From contig JBNKSV010000002.1 of the NCBI GenBank assembly GCA_050297535.1, forward strand, positions 1 through 64,000: a stretch of 64,000 bases of DNA, written 5' to 3'. Shown piece after piece: positions 55,824-63,469 of the stretch (its first letter is position 1; each line of letters begins with the position of its first letter). The position numbers were made by a program, and so were the translations under genes. Below the pieces are notes generated by a model. That model searched no databases, was not told where the DNA came from, and was given only the letters and a program-made list of their open reading frames with translations. The stretch is from JAAGZL01 sp050297535. GTDB taxonomy: Bacteria > Pseudomonadota > Gammaproteobacteria > Chromatiales > Chromatiaceae.

Positions 55824-56138
55824 TTAGGCTGAGAAGCTCTTCTCAATCTCCAAAAGGTTATCTGCCGCATCGGCCTCGTTTATTTCCAGTGTGCCTGTCG
55901 CCAAGGCGCGCTGTACGTCAGATACCTTTTGCACGTCCACAACTGGTAGTTCAGCAATCCTCTCTTCCAGCGCGCGTAGTTGCATAGCGGAGGAGGTTAG
56001 ACTGACCCTGTCGTTGCCGTTGTTGACGGTTGTTGTTGCAGCAGTATTCTGATTGCCATCGTTGGTAGCGGTCAGGTTATTGCTGTTTCCAGCATCCTGA
56101 ATTGATCTGCTGGGTATGCCACTAATATCTATTGTCAT
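55824..56138 (-). CDS. flgM: Negative regulator of flagellin synthesis FlgM (anti-sigma-28)
   Basis: FlgM binds FliA until the hook is complete and it is exported. The 104-residue protein has a disordered Asn/Thr-rich N-terminus and the conserved C-terminal half DRVSLTSSAMQLRALEERIA then VDVQKVSDVQRALATGTLEI. A sigma-28 promoter lies upstream, so FlgM is made in the class that it represses. Confidence 0.92.
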   Translation of the reverse strand: MTIDISGIPSRSIQDAGNSNNLTATNDGNQNTAATTTVNNGNDRVSLTSSAMQLRALEERIAELPVVDVQKVSDVQRALATGTLEINEADAADNLLEIEKSFSA

Positions 56139-56182
56139 AGTACACCTGTCTTGTGTTCATAATCCTAATCCACACAGTCATT

Positions 56183-56209
56183 TTATCGGCCATCACTTTT
56201 TGGACTTTA
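56183..56209 (-). promoter_or_regulatory. Sigma-28 (FliA) promoter of flgM-flgN
   Basis: On the minus strand TAAAGTCC, 11 bases, GCCGATAA: both boxes match the FliA consensus at the exact spacing. It is 45 bases before the flgM start. Confidence 0.85.
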
Positions 56210-56266
56210 ATAACTTAAGGATTTTTATGATTATTTTTGCCAAAAAGTAGCGAACCTAATTCATAT

Positions 56267-56971
56267 TCACATAGGCACTTCAACTATTCCAGGGGCGACC
56301 ACTTTAGCATCTATCTCCTTGTTGGAACTTTCATTCCTTACCCTGATGGTCTGTCCTATGCCTCCGTTTTCCAGCGCCTTGCCAATCATTCGAATCTGTA
56401 CGGTCTTATTGCTCGCCTGGATTATAACCTTGTTATTGCGTTTTACTGTAACTGGAGTATCAAGTTGCGATGGGGTGAGAACCTGATGTCTCCGCATCCT
56501 TTGGCGCAGTTCTTTTCCCAAGGCATTTTCGGTGTTTTCCATATAACCACGGTGCAGACGCGCGATATCTCTCTTCTCCATAGTCAGATCGTCGGGACCG
56601 ATGATGGTCCCGCGGGGTAGATTTTTCTTTGCGACCACTACCTCCGTCATTACTTTGACGGTTACTGGTACAAACAGGCTCCATGGGGTCGTTCCGTTGC
56701 ATCTTACCCCTACGGTTATATTGCCCATTTTTGTTTTGCCATGAGGGGTGTAGGTTTCAAGCGGTTGATCACACGCCTGAAGCCGAAGACGGTTGTCCAG
56801 TTTGCCCGCGCTTACTTCCGGAGTGGCCGGGTAATACCCGCTCTGATCAAGTATATGCTGGCGAGCGGCCTCTAATATTTCAGCATGAGACTGAAGCCTA
56901 GCCGCCAGAATATTCGACGGGATCAGCGCCCAGAGCAGAAGCAGAATTGTAGTAAGTTGCGAAGGCCTCAT
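56267..56971 (-). CDS. flgA: Flagellar basal body P-ring formation protein FlgA
   Basis: FlgA is the periplasmic chaperone of P-ring subunit FlgI. The 234-residue product has a signal peptide (TTILLLLWALIPSNILA) and the SAF-domain region VVAKKNLPRGTIIGPDDLTM, with VKRNNKVIIQ and the end IVEVPM. It is divergent from cheV. Confidence 0.92.
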   Translation of the reverse strand: MRPSQLTTILLLLWALIPSNILAARLQSHAEILEAARQHILDQSGYYPATPEVSAGKLDNRLRLQACDQPLETYTPHGKTKMGNITVGVRCNGTTPWSLFVPVTVKVMTEVVVAKKNLPRGTIIGPDDLTMEKRDIARLHRGYMENTENALGKELRQRMRRHQVLTPSQLDTPVTVKRNNKVIIQASNKTVQIRMIGKALENGGIGQTIRVRNESSNKEIDAKVVAPGIVEVPM

Positions 56972-57008
56972 ATGTGACTATTGTTGAGTTTAAGATACTG
57001 ATGTTGCA

Positions 57009-57024
57009 TGCAATTGATATGCCA
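57009..57024 (-). promoter_or_regulatory. Sigma-54 promoter of flgA
   Basis: The minus strand reads TGGCATATCAATTGCA, with GG and GC ten bases apart as in -24/-12 promoters. It lies 38 bases upstream of flgA. Confidence 0.55.
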
Positions 57025-57057
57025 GTAATTTTGTACCTGGGATCCCGGTGGTAAAAG

Positions 57058-57084
57058 TAAAGTAATCTAATCCAGTGCCGCTAT
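57058..57084 (+). promoter_or_regulatory. Sigma-28 (FliA) promoter of cheV
   Basis: TAAAGTAA, 11 bases, GCCGCTAT: the -35 box is a full core match, the -10 matches six of eight. cheV starts 31 bases downstream. Confidence 0.55.
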
Positions 57085-57114
57085 ATCCTAGGCATAATGA
57101 TCTTGGAGTGAATA

Positions 57115-58053
57115 ATGGCTGGAATTTTGGACGGCGTTGATCAGCGCACCCAATTAGCTGGGCATAATCGCCTGGAGTTGTTGTTATTCCGGCTGGCGGG
57201 TCGACAGTTATATGGTATCAATGTATTCAAGGTGCAAGAGGTTATTACCTGTCCTCCTTTGACCGAGGTCCCTGGTTCCCACCGGGTGGTATGTGGTATC
57301 GCAAATATGCGTGGTAAGACCATCACCGTAATGGATCTTTCTATGGCTATAGGCGGGCAATCTTTGGGAGATCCCAGAGAACGCTTTATTGTGATAACCG
57401 AGTACAATCGGCGCATGCAGGGATTTCTGGTTGGCTCAGTGGACAGGATCGTAAATATTAACTGGGAGAATATACTGCCGCCACCCAAAGGGGTATCGGA
57501 GAGTTATATGACGGCAGTTACCCAGATTGATGATGAACTGGTTGAGATAATCGACGTAGAAAAGGTCATGCAAGAGGTAATGGGTATCAGCGATAAGATA
57601 TCCGCCGGAATTATTGATGATACGGTCAAGGAGCAGACACATCACATCCTGGTGGCGGATGATTCCAGTGTGGCGCGCAAGCAGATAAAGAAGGTACTAG
57701 ATGAATTGTCCGTGGAGGCAACCTTCTGTATTGATGGGAAGCAGGCGCTGGAACAATTGCAGGCCTGGGCTGCCGAAGGTAAGAATTTGCGGGAGTGGTT
57801 GTCGCTGATTATATCTGATGTGGAGATGCCAGAGATGGATGGATACGCCCTTACAGCCGCTATTCGCAAGGACCCAAAATTGCAAGACTTACATATTATC
57901 CTCCATACTTCACTGAGTGGTGTCTTTAACCAAGCGATGGTTGAGAAGGTAGGGGCAAATCAGTTTCTTGCTAAATATGAGCCGGACGAGCTGACTAAGA
58001 TGGTGCAGGAACGCCTTTTGGAACATGTGGCTGAACAGGATCGGGCATGCTAG
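57115..58053 (+). CDS. cheV: Chemotaxis coupling protein CheV (CheW domain plus receiver)
   Basis: CheV couples receptors to CheA and has a phosphorylatable receiver. The 312 residues hold a CheW-like domain (about 20-160; FRLAGRQLYGINVFKVQEVI) and a REC domain (about 178-305; ILVADDSSVARKQIKKVL, phospho-Asp in IISDVEMPEMDGYAL, lysine in FLAKYEPDEL). GGAG precedes the ATG. The arrangement flgA<>cheV-cheR-flgB is typical of gammaproteobacterial polar flagella. Confidence 0.94.
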   Translation: MAGILDGVDQRTQLAGHNRLELLLFRLAGRQLYGINVFKVQEVITCPPLTEVPGSHRVVCGIANMRGKTITVMDLSMAIGGQSLGDPRERFIVITEYNRRMQGFLVGSVDRIVNINWENILPPPKGVSESYMTAVTQIDDELVEIIDVEKVMQEVMGISDKISAGIIDDTVKEQTHHILVADDSSVARKQIKKVLDELSVEATFCIDGKQALEQLQAWAAEGKNLREWLSLIISDVEMPEMDGYALTAAIRKDPKLQDLHIILHTSLSGVFNQAMVEKVGANQFLAKYEPDELTKMVQERLLEHVAEQDRAC

Positions 58054-58099
58054 TTTTATCCCAAGTTAACGAGTGAAATGAATAGTGGAAAATAATAAT

Positions 58100-58918
58100 A
58101 TGCTTGGTCCTGGCGACTACGAGGCATTCCAGAAATATCTGCAGGGTGTGTGCGGAATAGTCCTTGGTCACGGCAAGGAGTATCTGGTTACCAGCCGCCT
58201 AACATCCCTGTTGCGAGCTAACAATATCGGGTCAGTCGGGGAATTGCTGCGCAAGCTCAATAATGGTTATAACAGGAGTCTGCAGGTCAGTATCATTGAC
58301 GCCATGACCACCAACGAGACCTTCTGGTTTCGCGATATGCCCCATTACCAACTGCTTATGGATGTGATCTTGCCGGAGGCGGAGTCAAAGCCTGGCAGAT
58401 CTATGCGTATCTGGTCAGCCGCCTGTTCTTCCGGGCAGGAGCCATACAACATCAGCATGACGGTGCAGAAATATCTCTCTGCCAATCCCGGGCGGCTTGC
58501 GGGCGGGGTTGATATCCTGGGTACGGATATTTCTAACCGGATACTGGAAGAGGCTAAAAAGGGTGTCTATAGCGGCTTGTCCGCTTCCCGTGGGTTGGCG
58601 GCGGAACAGAGGGAACGTTATTTTATTGCCCGCGATGACTCTCTCGAGGTGCGTCCTGAGATACGCAAACGGGTATCCTTTCGCTATCAAAACATAACTG
58701 AGAGCTATGCCCTGCTGGGTCGCTTCGATGTGATTTTTTGTAGAAATGTCCTTATCTACTTCTCGGCAGAGAGAAAGGCCGACATCATTGATCGTATGGC
58801 CAAGATACTTAACCCTAGAGGTTATCTTTTCCTTGGGTCCACCGAGTCACTTACCGCCCACTCTGACCTGTTTGAGATGGTCAATAAAGGCGGCGGTATA
58901 GTTTATCGTTTGAAATAG
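58100..58918 (+). CDS. cheR: Chemotaxis protein methyltransferase CheR
   Basis: CheR methylates receptor glutamates with SAM. From ATG 58100 (GGAAAA upstream) the 272-residue protein has the all-helical N-domain and the SAM-binding domain (RIWSAACSSGQEPYNISMTV; GVDILGTDISNRILEEAKKG; FDVIFCRNVLIYFS). A GTG at 58085 would add five residues. It follows cheV in the same direction. Confidence 0.93.
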   Translation: MLGPGDYEAFQKYLQGVCGIVLGHGKEYLVTSRLTSLLRANNIGSVGELLRKLNNGYNRSLQVSIIDAMTTNETFWFRDMPHYQLLMDVILPEAESKPGRSMRIWSAACSSGQEPYNISMTVQKYLSANPGRLAGGVDILGTDISNRILEEAKKGVYSGLSASRGLAAEQRERYFIARDDSLEVRPEIRKRVSFRYQNITESYALLGRFDVIFCRNVLIYFSAERKADIIDRMAKILNPRGYLFLGSTESLTAHSDLFEMVNKGGGIVYRLK

Positions 58919-58925
58919 CTAGGTT

Positions 58926-59148
58926 ATAGGAGCCCAGTCCCCTGGGCGATTCTTGATTCGTGCGCAACAACCCAACTCGCCCGCAGGACGACTGCATGCA
59001 TGCAGGAGGTACGAGCCCATGGCAGGGATTGCTCCAAGCAATCCTTCTGCATTCCCCACATCCGTGTGGGTCAGATGGGCGAAGGTAGAATAATGCAGGA
59101 GCAATTATCGAGAGAGATGCAGGATGCCAAAGCCGAGCGGTCTCCTAC
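58926..59148. repeat. REP-like element with inserted segment
   Basis: The left arm ATAGGAGCCCAGTCCCCTGG GCGATT and start of the right arm ACTCGCCCGCAGGAC (58975-58989) match the GTAGGAGCC family; the closing TCTCCTAC appears only at 59141-59148. About 150 bases lie between, containing GCATGCATGCAGGAGG and two hairpin-like motifs. It fills most of the 479-base gap before flgB. Confidence 0.5.
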
Positions 59149-59342
59149 CATCATAATCTGACTAATCTTTGCCGCTCTAGCGGTCGCGCCTTGCCGTGTG
59201 AGCGGCAATCATACCCAGGTAATTTTCCATGAATTAATAGGAATTTCACCCGTCTGCATTAGATTGCACGAGGATAAATATCATTATAATTCAATAAGAT
59301 ATATCTTTTGTCCGGGCATGTGTCTGCCCGGCAGACCAAGTT

Positions 59343-59358
59343 TGGCACGAAGCCTGCT
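59343..59358 (+). promoter_or_regulatory. Sigma-54 promoter of flgB
   Basis: TGGCACGAAGCCTGCT fits TGGCAC-N5-TTGC with GG and GC ten bases apart. It is 40 bases before flgB. A CCGGGCA/TGCCCGG hairpin lies just upstream (59312-59331). Confidence 0.75.
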
Positions 59359-59397
59359 CTATGGGAGGTAAGAGATTACGTTCGGAGTAGGTAAACC

Positions 59398-59787
59398 ATG
59401 AAATTTGATCAGGCATTTGGAATCCACGAACAGGCTTTGAAGCTGCGAGCTAGACGGGCCGAGGTGCTGGCGGGGAATATCGCCAATGTGGATACCCCTG
59501 GATACAAGGCTAGGGATTTTGATTTCCATAGCATGTTGCAGCAGGAAGTGGACGGCGCTCAGCGTCTTGCCACCACCAATCCCGGACATATCCAGGTCGA
59601 TACCGGGATAGTTCCATCCAGCAAGATGGGCTACCGAATACCCAGCCAACCCAGCCTGGACGGTAATACCGTAGATTCCCAACTGGAACACGCGGCGTTT
59701 GCCAGTAATTCCCTGGAGTATCAGGCCAGCCTGCGCTTTGTATCCGGCCAGGTCAGAACCCTAATGACGGCAATCAAGGGACAATAA
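59398..59787 (+). CDS. flgB: Flagellar rod protein FlgB
   Basis: FlgB is a proximal rod subunit. The 129-residue product has the rod motif LAGNIANVDTPGYKARDFDF near residues 26-45. It opens the rod/hook operon behind the sigma-54 promoter and ends two bases before flgC. Confidence 0.95.
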   Translation: MKFDQAFGIHEQALKLRARRAEVLAGNIANVDTPGYKARDFDFHSMLQQEVDGAQRLATTNPGHIQVDTGIVPSSKMGYRIPSQPSLDGNTVDSQLEHAAFASNSLEYQASLRFVSGQVRTLMTAIKGQ

Positions 59788-59789
59788 CC

Positions 59790-60203
59790 ATGTCAATGTT
59801 CAAGATATTCGATACCGCAGCTTCTGGCATGAGCGCCCAGAGTCTGCGCCTGAATCTGGTGGCCAGCAACATGGCCAATGTGGGCGCTATAAGCAGTAGC
59901 GTTGGTGAGACCTACCGTGCGCGCCAACCGGTATTCCGGTCCATGATCAATCAGCTTGATCCGAGCGATCCGGCGGTTGGTGTACGTCTTGCGGGTGTGG
60001 TGGAGAGCCAAACGCCGTTGCAGATGGAATATGCGCCCGATCATCCTCAGGCCAATGCGGATGGTTACATCTTCCGTTCCAATGTAAACATGGTTGAGGA
60101 GATGGCAAACATGATCTCCGCATCCCGTTCTTATCAAAGTAACGTCGAAGTGATTAATGCGGCAAAACAGTTAATGTCGGCAACCCTGCGGATGGGTGAA
60201 TAA
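59790..60203 (+). CDS. flgC: Flagellar rod protein FlgC
   Basis: The 137-residue FlgC shows IFDTAASGMSAQSLRLNLVA then SNMAN, and the C-terminal helix NMVEEMANMISASRSYQSNV. It is a proximal rod component. Confidence 0.95.
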   Translation: MSMFKIFDTAASGMSAQSLRLNLVASNMANVGAISSSVGETYRARQPVFRSMINQLDPSDPAVGVRLAGVVESQTPLQMEYAPDHPQANADGYIFRSNVNMVEEMANMISASRSYQSNVEVINAAKQLMSATLRMGE

Positions 60204-60285
60204 ATCGCCGGGAGCGATCTTTAGCGATTGAAGTGAACCCGAAAGGGTTGGGCCCAAGGAAGGGTCGAGCAATTAGGAGAGAATT

Positions 60286-60963
60286 ATGAGCACAATTTCA
60301 ACCGATAGTAGCCTGTATGAGTATCTTGGTCTAACCAGGGCCAATAACGAGAGCAGCGATAGCAATACCCTGGAAATGGATGATTTTATGGAGCTGATGG
60401 TAACTGAGCTTACCCATCAGGATCCATTTAAGCCCATGGAGAATTCGGAGCTGGCCAGTCAGATATCGCAGTTTGCCACCGTTTCCGGAATAGATGAGCT
60501 GAACAACTCGTTTGGCTCTCTATCCAATGATCTTCTCTCCGGGCAGACTCTGCAGGCGGCAAGCCTGGTTGGGCGTCAGGTGCTGGCTCCGATCAACACA
60601 GGCTATCTGGAGGATGGTGGCACGGTCGAAGGCATGGTGGGGCTATATAACGATGCCACCGATGTTACGGTCCAGATCTATGACAGTTCAGGAGCGCTGG
60701 TACGCGAGATAGATCTTGGTACCCAGGATAAGGGTGAGGTCGCATTTACCTGGGATGGCATGAACGATGATGGAGAATACGCAGGGTCAGGGACATATAC
60801 CATAAGCGCAACCTCCACTCAGGACGGCGAATCCGTTGTCCCATACACCCTTATCAAGGCCACGGTCAGTAGCGTGACCCTGGGTAGTTCCAGTTCCGAT
60901 ATGGCCCTGAATCTTGAGGGGTTGGGCGCGATTTCTTTCAAAGATGTGGCTGAAATTTTGTAA
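60286..60963 (+). CDS. flgD: Flagellar hook-capping protein FlgD
   Basis: FlgD caps the growing hook. The 225 residues have the FlgD N-domain (MDDFMELMVTELTHQDPFKP), a FLIK-like central part, and FTWDGMNDDGEYAGSGTYTI of the Ig-like C-domain. A GGAGAG site precedes the ATG. Confidence 0.94.
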   Translation: MSTISTDSSLYEYLGLTRANNESSDSNTLEMDDFMELMVTELTHQDPFKPMENSELASQISQFATVSGIDELNNSFGSLSNDLLSGQTLQAASLVGRQVLAPINTGYLEDGGTVEGMVGLYNDATDVTVQIYDSSGALVREIDLGTQDKGEVAFTWDGMNDDGEYAGSGTYTISATSTQDGESVVPYTLIKATVSSVTLGSSSSDMALNLEGLGAISFKDVAEIL

Positions 60964-60989
60964 CGAATATTTAGTAGAGGAGAGCACAA

Positions 60990-62243
60990 ATGCCTTTTCG
61001 TATAGCACTCAGCGGTCTTGAGGCCGCAACCACCGATCTCCAGGTAACTGGTAACAATATCGCCAATGCTGGAACCAATGGATTTAAAGAGTCCCGCGCC
61101 GAGTTTGCGGACATCTACGCCAACTCGTTACAAGATGTAAGCACCACCAGCGCTGGTCGAGGTGTACGGGTAAGTCGTGTGGCCCAGCAGTTTGCCCAGG
61201 GAGATATCGACTTTACTTCAAATACCCTGGATCTTGCCATCAACGGTGAAGGTTTCTTCGTATTGGAAGACGCTAGCGGCAATGTCTCTTACACCCGTGC
61301 CGGGGCCTATCATTCGGACCGTGAAGGTTATGTGGTGGATGCAAACGGCAACCAGTTACAGATATTCGAATATGAGAGCGTATCCGGTAATTTTAATACT
61401 GGTTCCACCGTCGCTTTACAGCTTCCATTATTGTCTGGTAGCCCTAATGCCACGAGCGATGTAGAGCTTGCCTCGAATGTGGATTCGTCTGAGGCCGTTC
61501 CTGCAGCCGCATATGACCCTGATGTTCCGTCCAGCTACAACCATTCCACATCTACTACCGTCTATGATTCGTTGGGTTCTCCATATACGTTGAGACTGGA
61601 CTTTCGGAAAACAGGAGCCCTGACTTGGGATGTTCATGCCCAAATAACAGATTCAAATGGCGTTAGAACAGATATAACTCCGGCAGCTAATGAAGTGGTG
61701 TTTACGAGCGCTGGCATAGTGGTTCCAGGAACGGGAGATGTGGATGTAAACGGAAATCTCACTTTCGCCAACTACACTCCAAGCAATGGTGCAACAGCGC
61801 TTACCGGTGTCACCCTTGACGTGCAAAACATGACCCAATACGGCGGTGATTTTTCCGTCAACGATCTCACTCAGGATGGTTATGCTGCAGGCAGATTGAG
61901 TGGCGTGGATATAGATGACGGTGGGGTGGTGTCCGCCCAGTTCACCAATGGCCAGTCTGAGATCCTGGGTCAGGTAGCCCTGGCTAAGTTCAATAATCAG
62001 CAGGGGCTGCGTCAGATCGGTGATACCAGTTGGACCGCGACCTATGCCTCAGGCGATGTACAACTGGGTGCGCCCGGCACCTCCAGTCTGGGGTTGATTC
62101 AGTCTGGCGGTCTTGAGAACTCCAACGTGGATATCGCCGAACAGTTGGTGAATCTGATCACCGCCCAGCGGAATTTTCAGGCCAATGCCCAGGTGATCAC
62201 CACCGCTGACACCATCACTCAGACCATCATCAATATCAGGTAA
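60990..62243 (+). CDS. flgE: Flagellar hook protein FlgE
   Basis: FlgE forms the universal joint. The 417-residue protein begins MPFRIALSGLEAATTDLQVT and has the rod/hook motif GNNIANAGTNGFKESRAEFA; it ends in the D0 helix VNLITAQRNFQANAQVITTA. Length and placement after flgD are normal. Confidence 0.96.
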   Translation: MPFRIALSGLEAATTDLQVTGNNIANAGTNGFKESRAEFADIYANSLQDVSTTSAGRGVRVSRVAQQFAQGDIDFTSNTLDLAINGEGFFVLEDASGNVSYTRAGAYHSDREGYVVDANGNQLQIFEYESVSGNFNTGSTVALQLPLLSGSPNATSDVELASNVDSSEAVPAAAYDPDVPSSYNHSTSTTVYDSLGSPYTLRLDFRKTGALTWDVHAQITDSNGVRTDITPAANEVVFTSAGIVVPGTGDVDVNGNLTFANYTPSNGATALTGVTLDVQNMTQYGGDFSVNDLTQDGYAAGRLSGVDIDDGGVVSAQFTNGQSEILGQVALAKFNNQQGLRQIGDTSWTATYASGDVQLGAPGTSSLGLIQSGGLENSNVDIAEQLVNLITAQRNFQANAQVITTADTITQTIINIR

Positions 62244-62250
62244 TAGGGCT

Positions 62251-62448
62251 AACCAGGGGTCGGAGTCAATTTGAGGAAATTCTGATTTATTACATTTTCG
62301 TCATCCCCGCGTAGGCGGGGATCCAGGAAAATCAAACAGCTAGATTCCCGCCTACGCGGGAGAAGTGGTACAGGGATGTACCGTTTACGGACCTAAGGAT
62401 GGAATGACGAAGTGATCAGAGACTCCTTAGGTTAATTGGCTCCACCCC
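62251..62448. repeat. GGGGTCGGAGTC element split by a second repeat
   Basis: The left arm GGGGTCGGAGTCAATTT (62256-62272) has its right arm AATTGGCTCCACCCC (62434-62448), mutated at two places. About 160 bases lie between them, most of which is the element at 62299-62409. It fills the gap between flgE and flgF. Confidence 0.75.
62299..62409. repeat. GTCATCCCCGCG-type inverted repeat (NEMIS/CR-like) nested in another element
   Basis: CGTCATCCCCGCGTAGGCGG GGATCCAGG and the later AGATTCCCGCCTACGCGGG form a long hairpin; GGAATGACG (62401-62409) mirrors CGTCATCCC at the other end. The type CGTCATTCCCGCG is widespread among bacterial intergenic repeats. Confidence 0.75.
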
Positions 62449-62469
62449 CTCATAGAAACTGGAGGAAAA

Positions 62470-63210
62470 ATGGACAGAATGCTTTACGTTGCCATGAGTG
62501 GCGCCAAAGAGACCCTTATGGCTCAAGGCACCAACAGCAGCAATCTGGCCAATGCCAATACCCCAGGGTTTCTGGCGGATCTGCAGCAGTTTCGCAGCAT
62601 GCCGGTGTTTGGCGACGGATATCCCACCCGGGTCTATGCCCTGAGCGAGCGGCCAGCGCCAGATTTTAAATCCGGCTCCATCGTCCAAACCGGCAATGAT
62701 CTGGATGTGGCACTAAATGGCAAGGGTTGGATCGTGGTGCAGGCCCCGGATGGTACCGAGGCCTACACCAGGCGTGGTGATCTGGTGCTGGATGCCAACG
62801 GACAGCTCACCACCGGCAACGGCTTGCCAGTAATCGGCAATGGTGGACCTATCGCCATACCTCCGGCGGAGAAGATAGACATCGCGCCCGATGGCACCAT
62901 CTCTATCCGTCCCCTAGGTCAGGCGGTAAATGAACTGGCGATCGTGGATCAGATTCAGATGGTGAACCCGGATAACGCGGACCTGGAAAAGGGCAATGAC
63001 GGCCTGATGCGCATGAAAGACGGCTCTACCGCAGAGCCTGATACCTCGCTGCAACTGGTCAGTGGCGCCCTGGAGAGCAGTAACGTCAACGTGGTTGACT
63101 GCATGGTGGATATGATCGAGTTGTCACGCAGGTTCGATATCCAGGTCAAGATGATGAAGTCAGCGGATGAGATGGAGCAGAGTTCCAGCAGCATCTTACG
63201 CATCGGCTGA
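62470..63210 (+). CDS. flgF: Flagellar rod protein FlgF
   Basis: The 246-residue protein has the rod motif SNLANANTPGFLADLQQFRS and the C-terminal SSNVNVVDCMVDMIELSRRF. It is a proximal rod subunit. GGAGG lies six bases before the ATG. The intergenic repeats on both sides are not in the coding frame. Confidence 0.94.
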   Translation: MDRMLYVAMSGAKETLMAQGTNSSNLANANTPGFLADLQQFRSMPVFGDGYPTRVYALSERPAPDFKSGSIVQTGNDLDVALNGKGWIVVQAPDGTEAYTRRGDLVLDANGQLTTGNGLPVIGNGGPIAIPPAEKIDIAPDGTISIRPLGQAVNELAIVDQIQMVNPDNADLEKGNDGLMRMKDGSTAEPDTSLQLVSGALESSNVNVVDCMVDMIELSRRFDIQVKMMKSADEMEQSSSSILRIG

Positions 63211-63236
63211 TCGGATACTGGCAAAGATATTGCTTT

Positions 63237-63311
63237 AACCAGGGGTCGGAGTCAATTTATCAAGACCAGGGTTAATCACCGAAAGATGTGAATTAAATTG
63301 ACTCCGACCCC
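63237..63311. repeat. GGGGTCGGAGTCAATT inverted-repeat element, copy 2
   Basis: AACCAGGGGTCGGAGTCAAT TT and AAATTGACTCCGACCCC are near-perfect inverted arms 17 bases long around a 40-base AT-rich centre. Confidence 0.85.
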
Positions 63312-63375
63312 TTAAACCCAGGGAACGGAGCAGAATTGGCAAAGATATTGCTTAATCATTTTATAGAGAGTTTTT

Positions 63376-63449
63376 AACCAGGGTCGGAGTCAATGTGGTA
63401 AATCAGGGATGAATCAATGGAATACGTGGATGTGATTGACTCCGACCCC
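63376..63449. repeat. GGGGTCGGAGTCAATT inverted-repeat element, copy 3
   Basis: AACCAGGGTCGGAGTCAATG and GTGATTGACTCCGACCCC close the copy. TGGCAAAGATATTGCTT before it (63337-63353) duplicates 63219-63235, so copies 2 and 3 lie in a roughly 118-base tandem duplication. Confidence 0.85.
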
Positions 63450-63469
63450 AGAGAACAAAGGAAAAGAAT

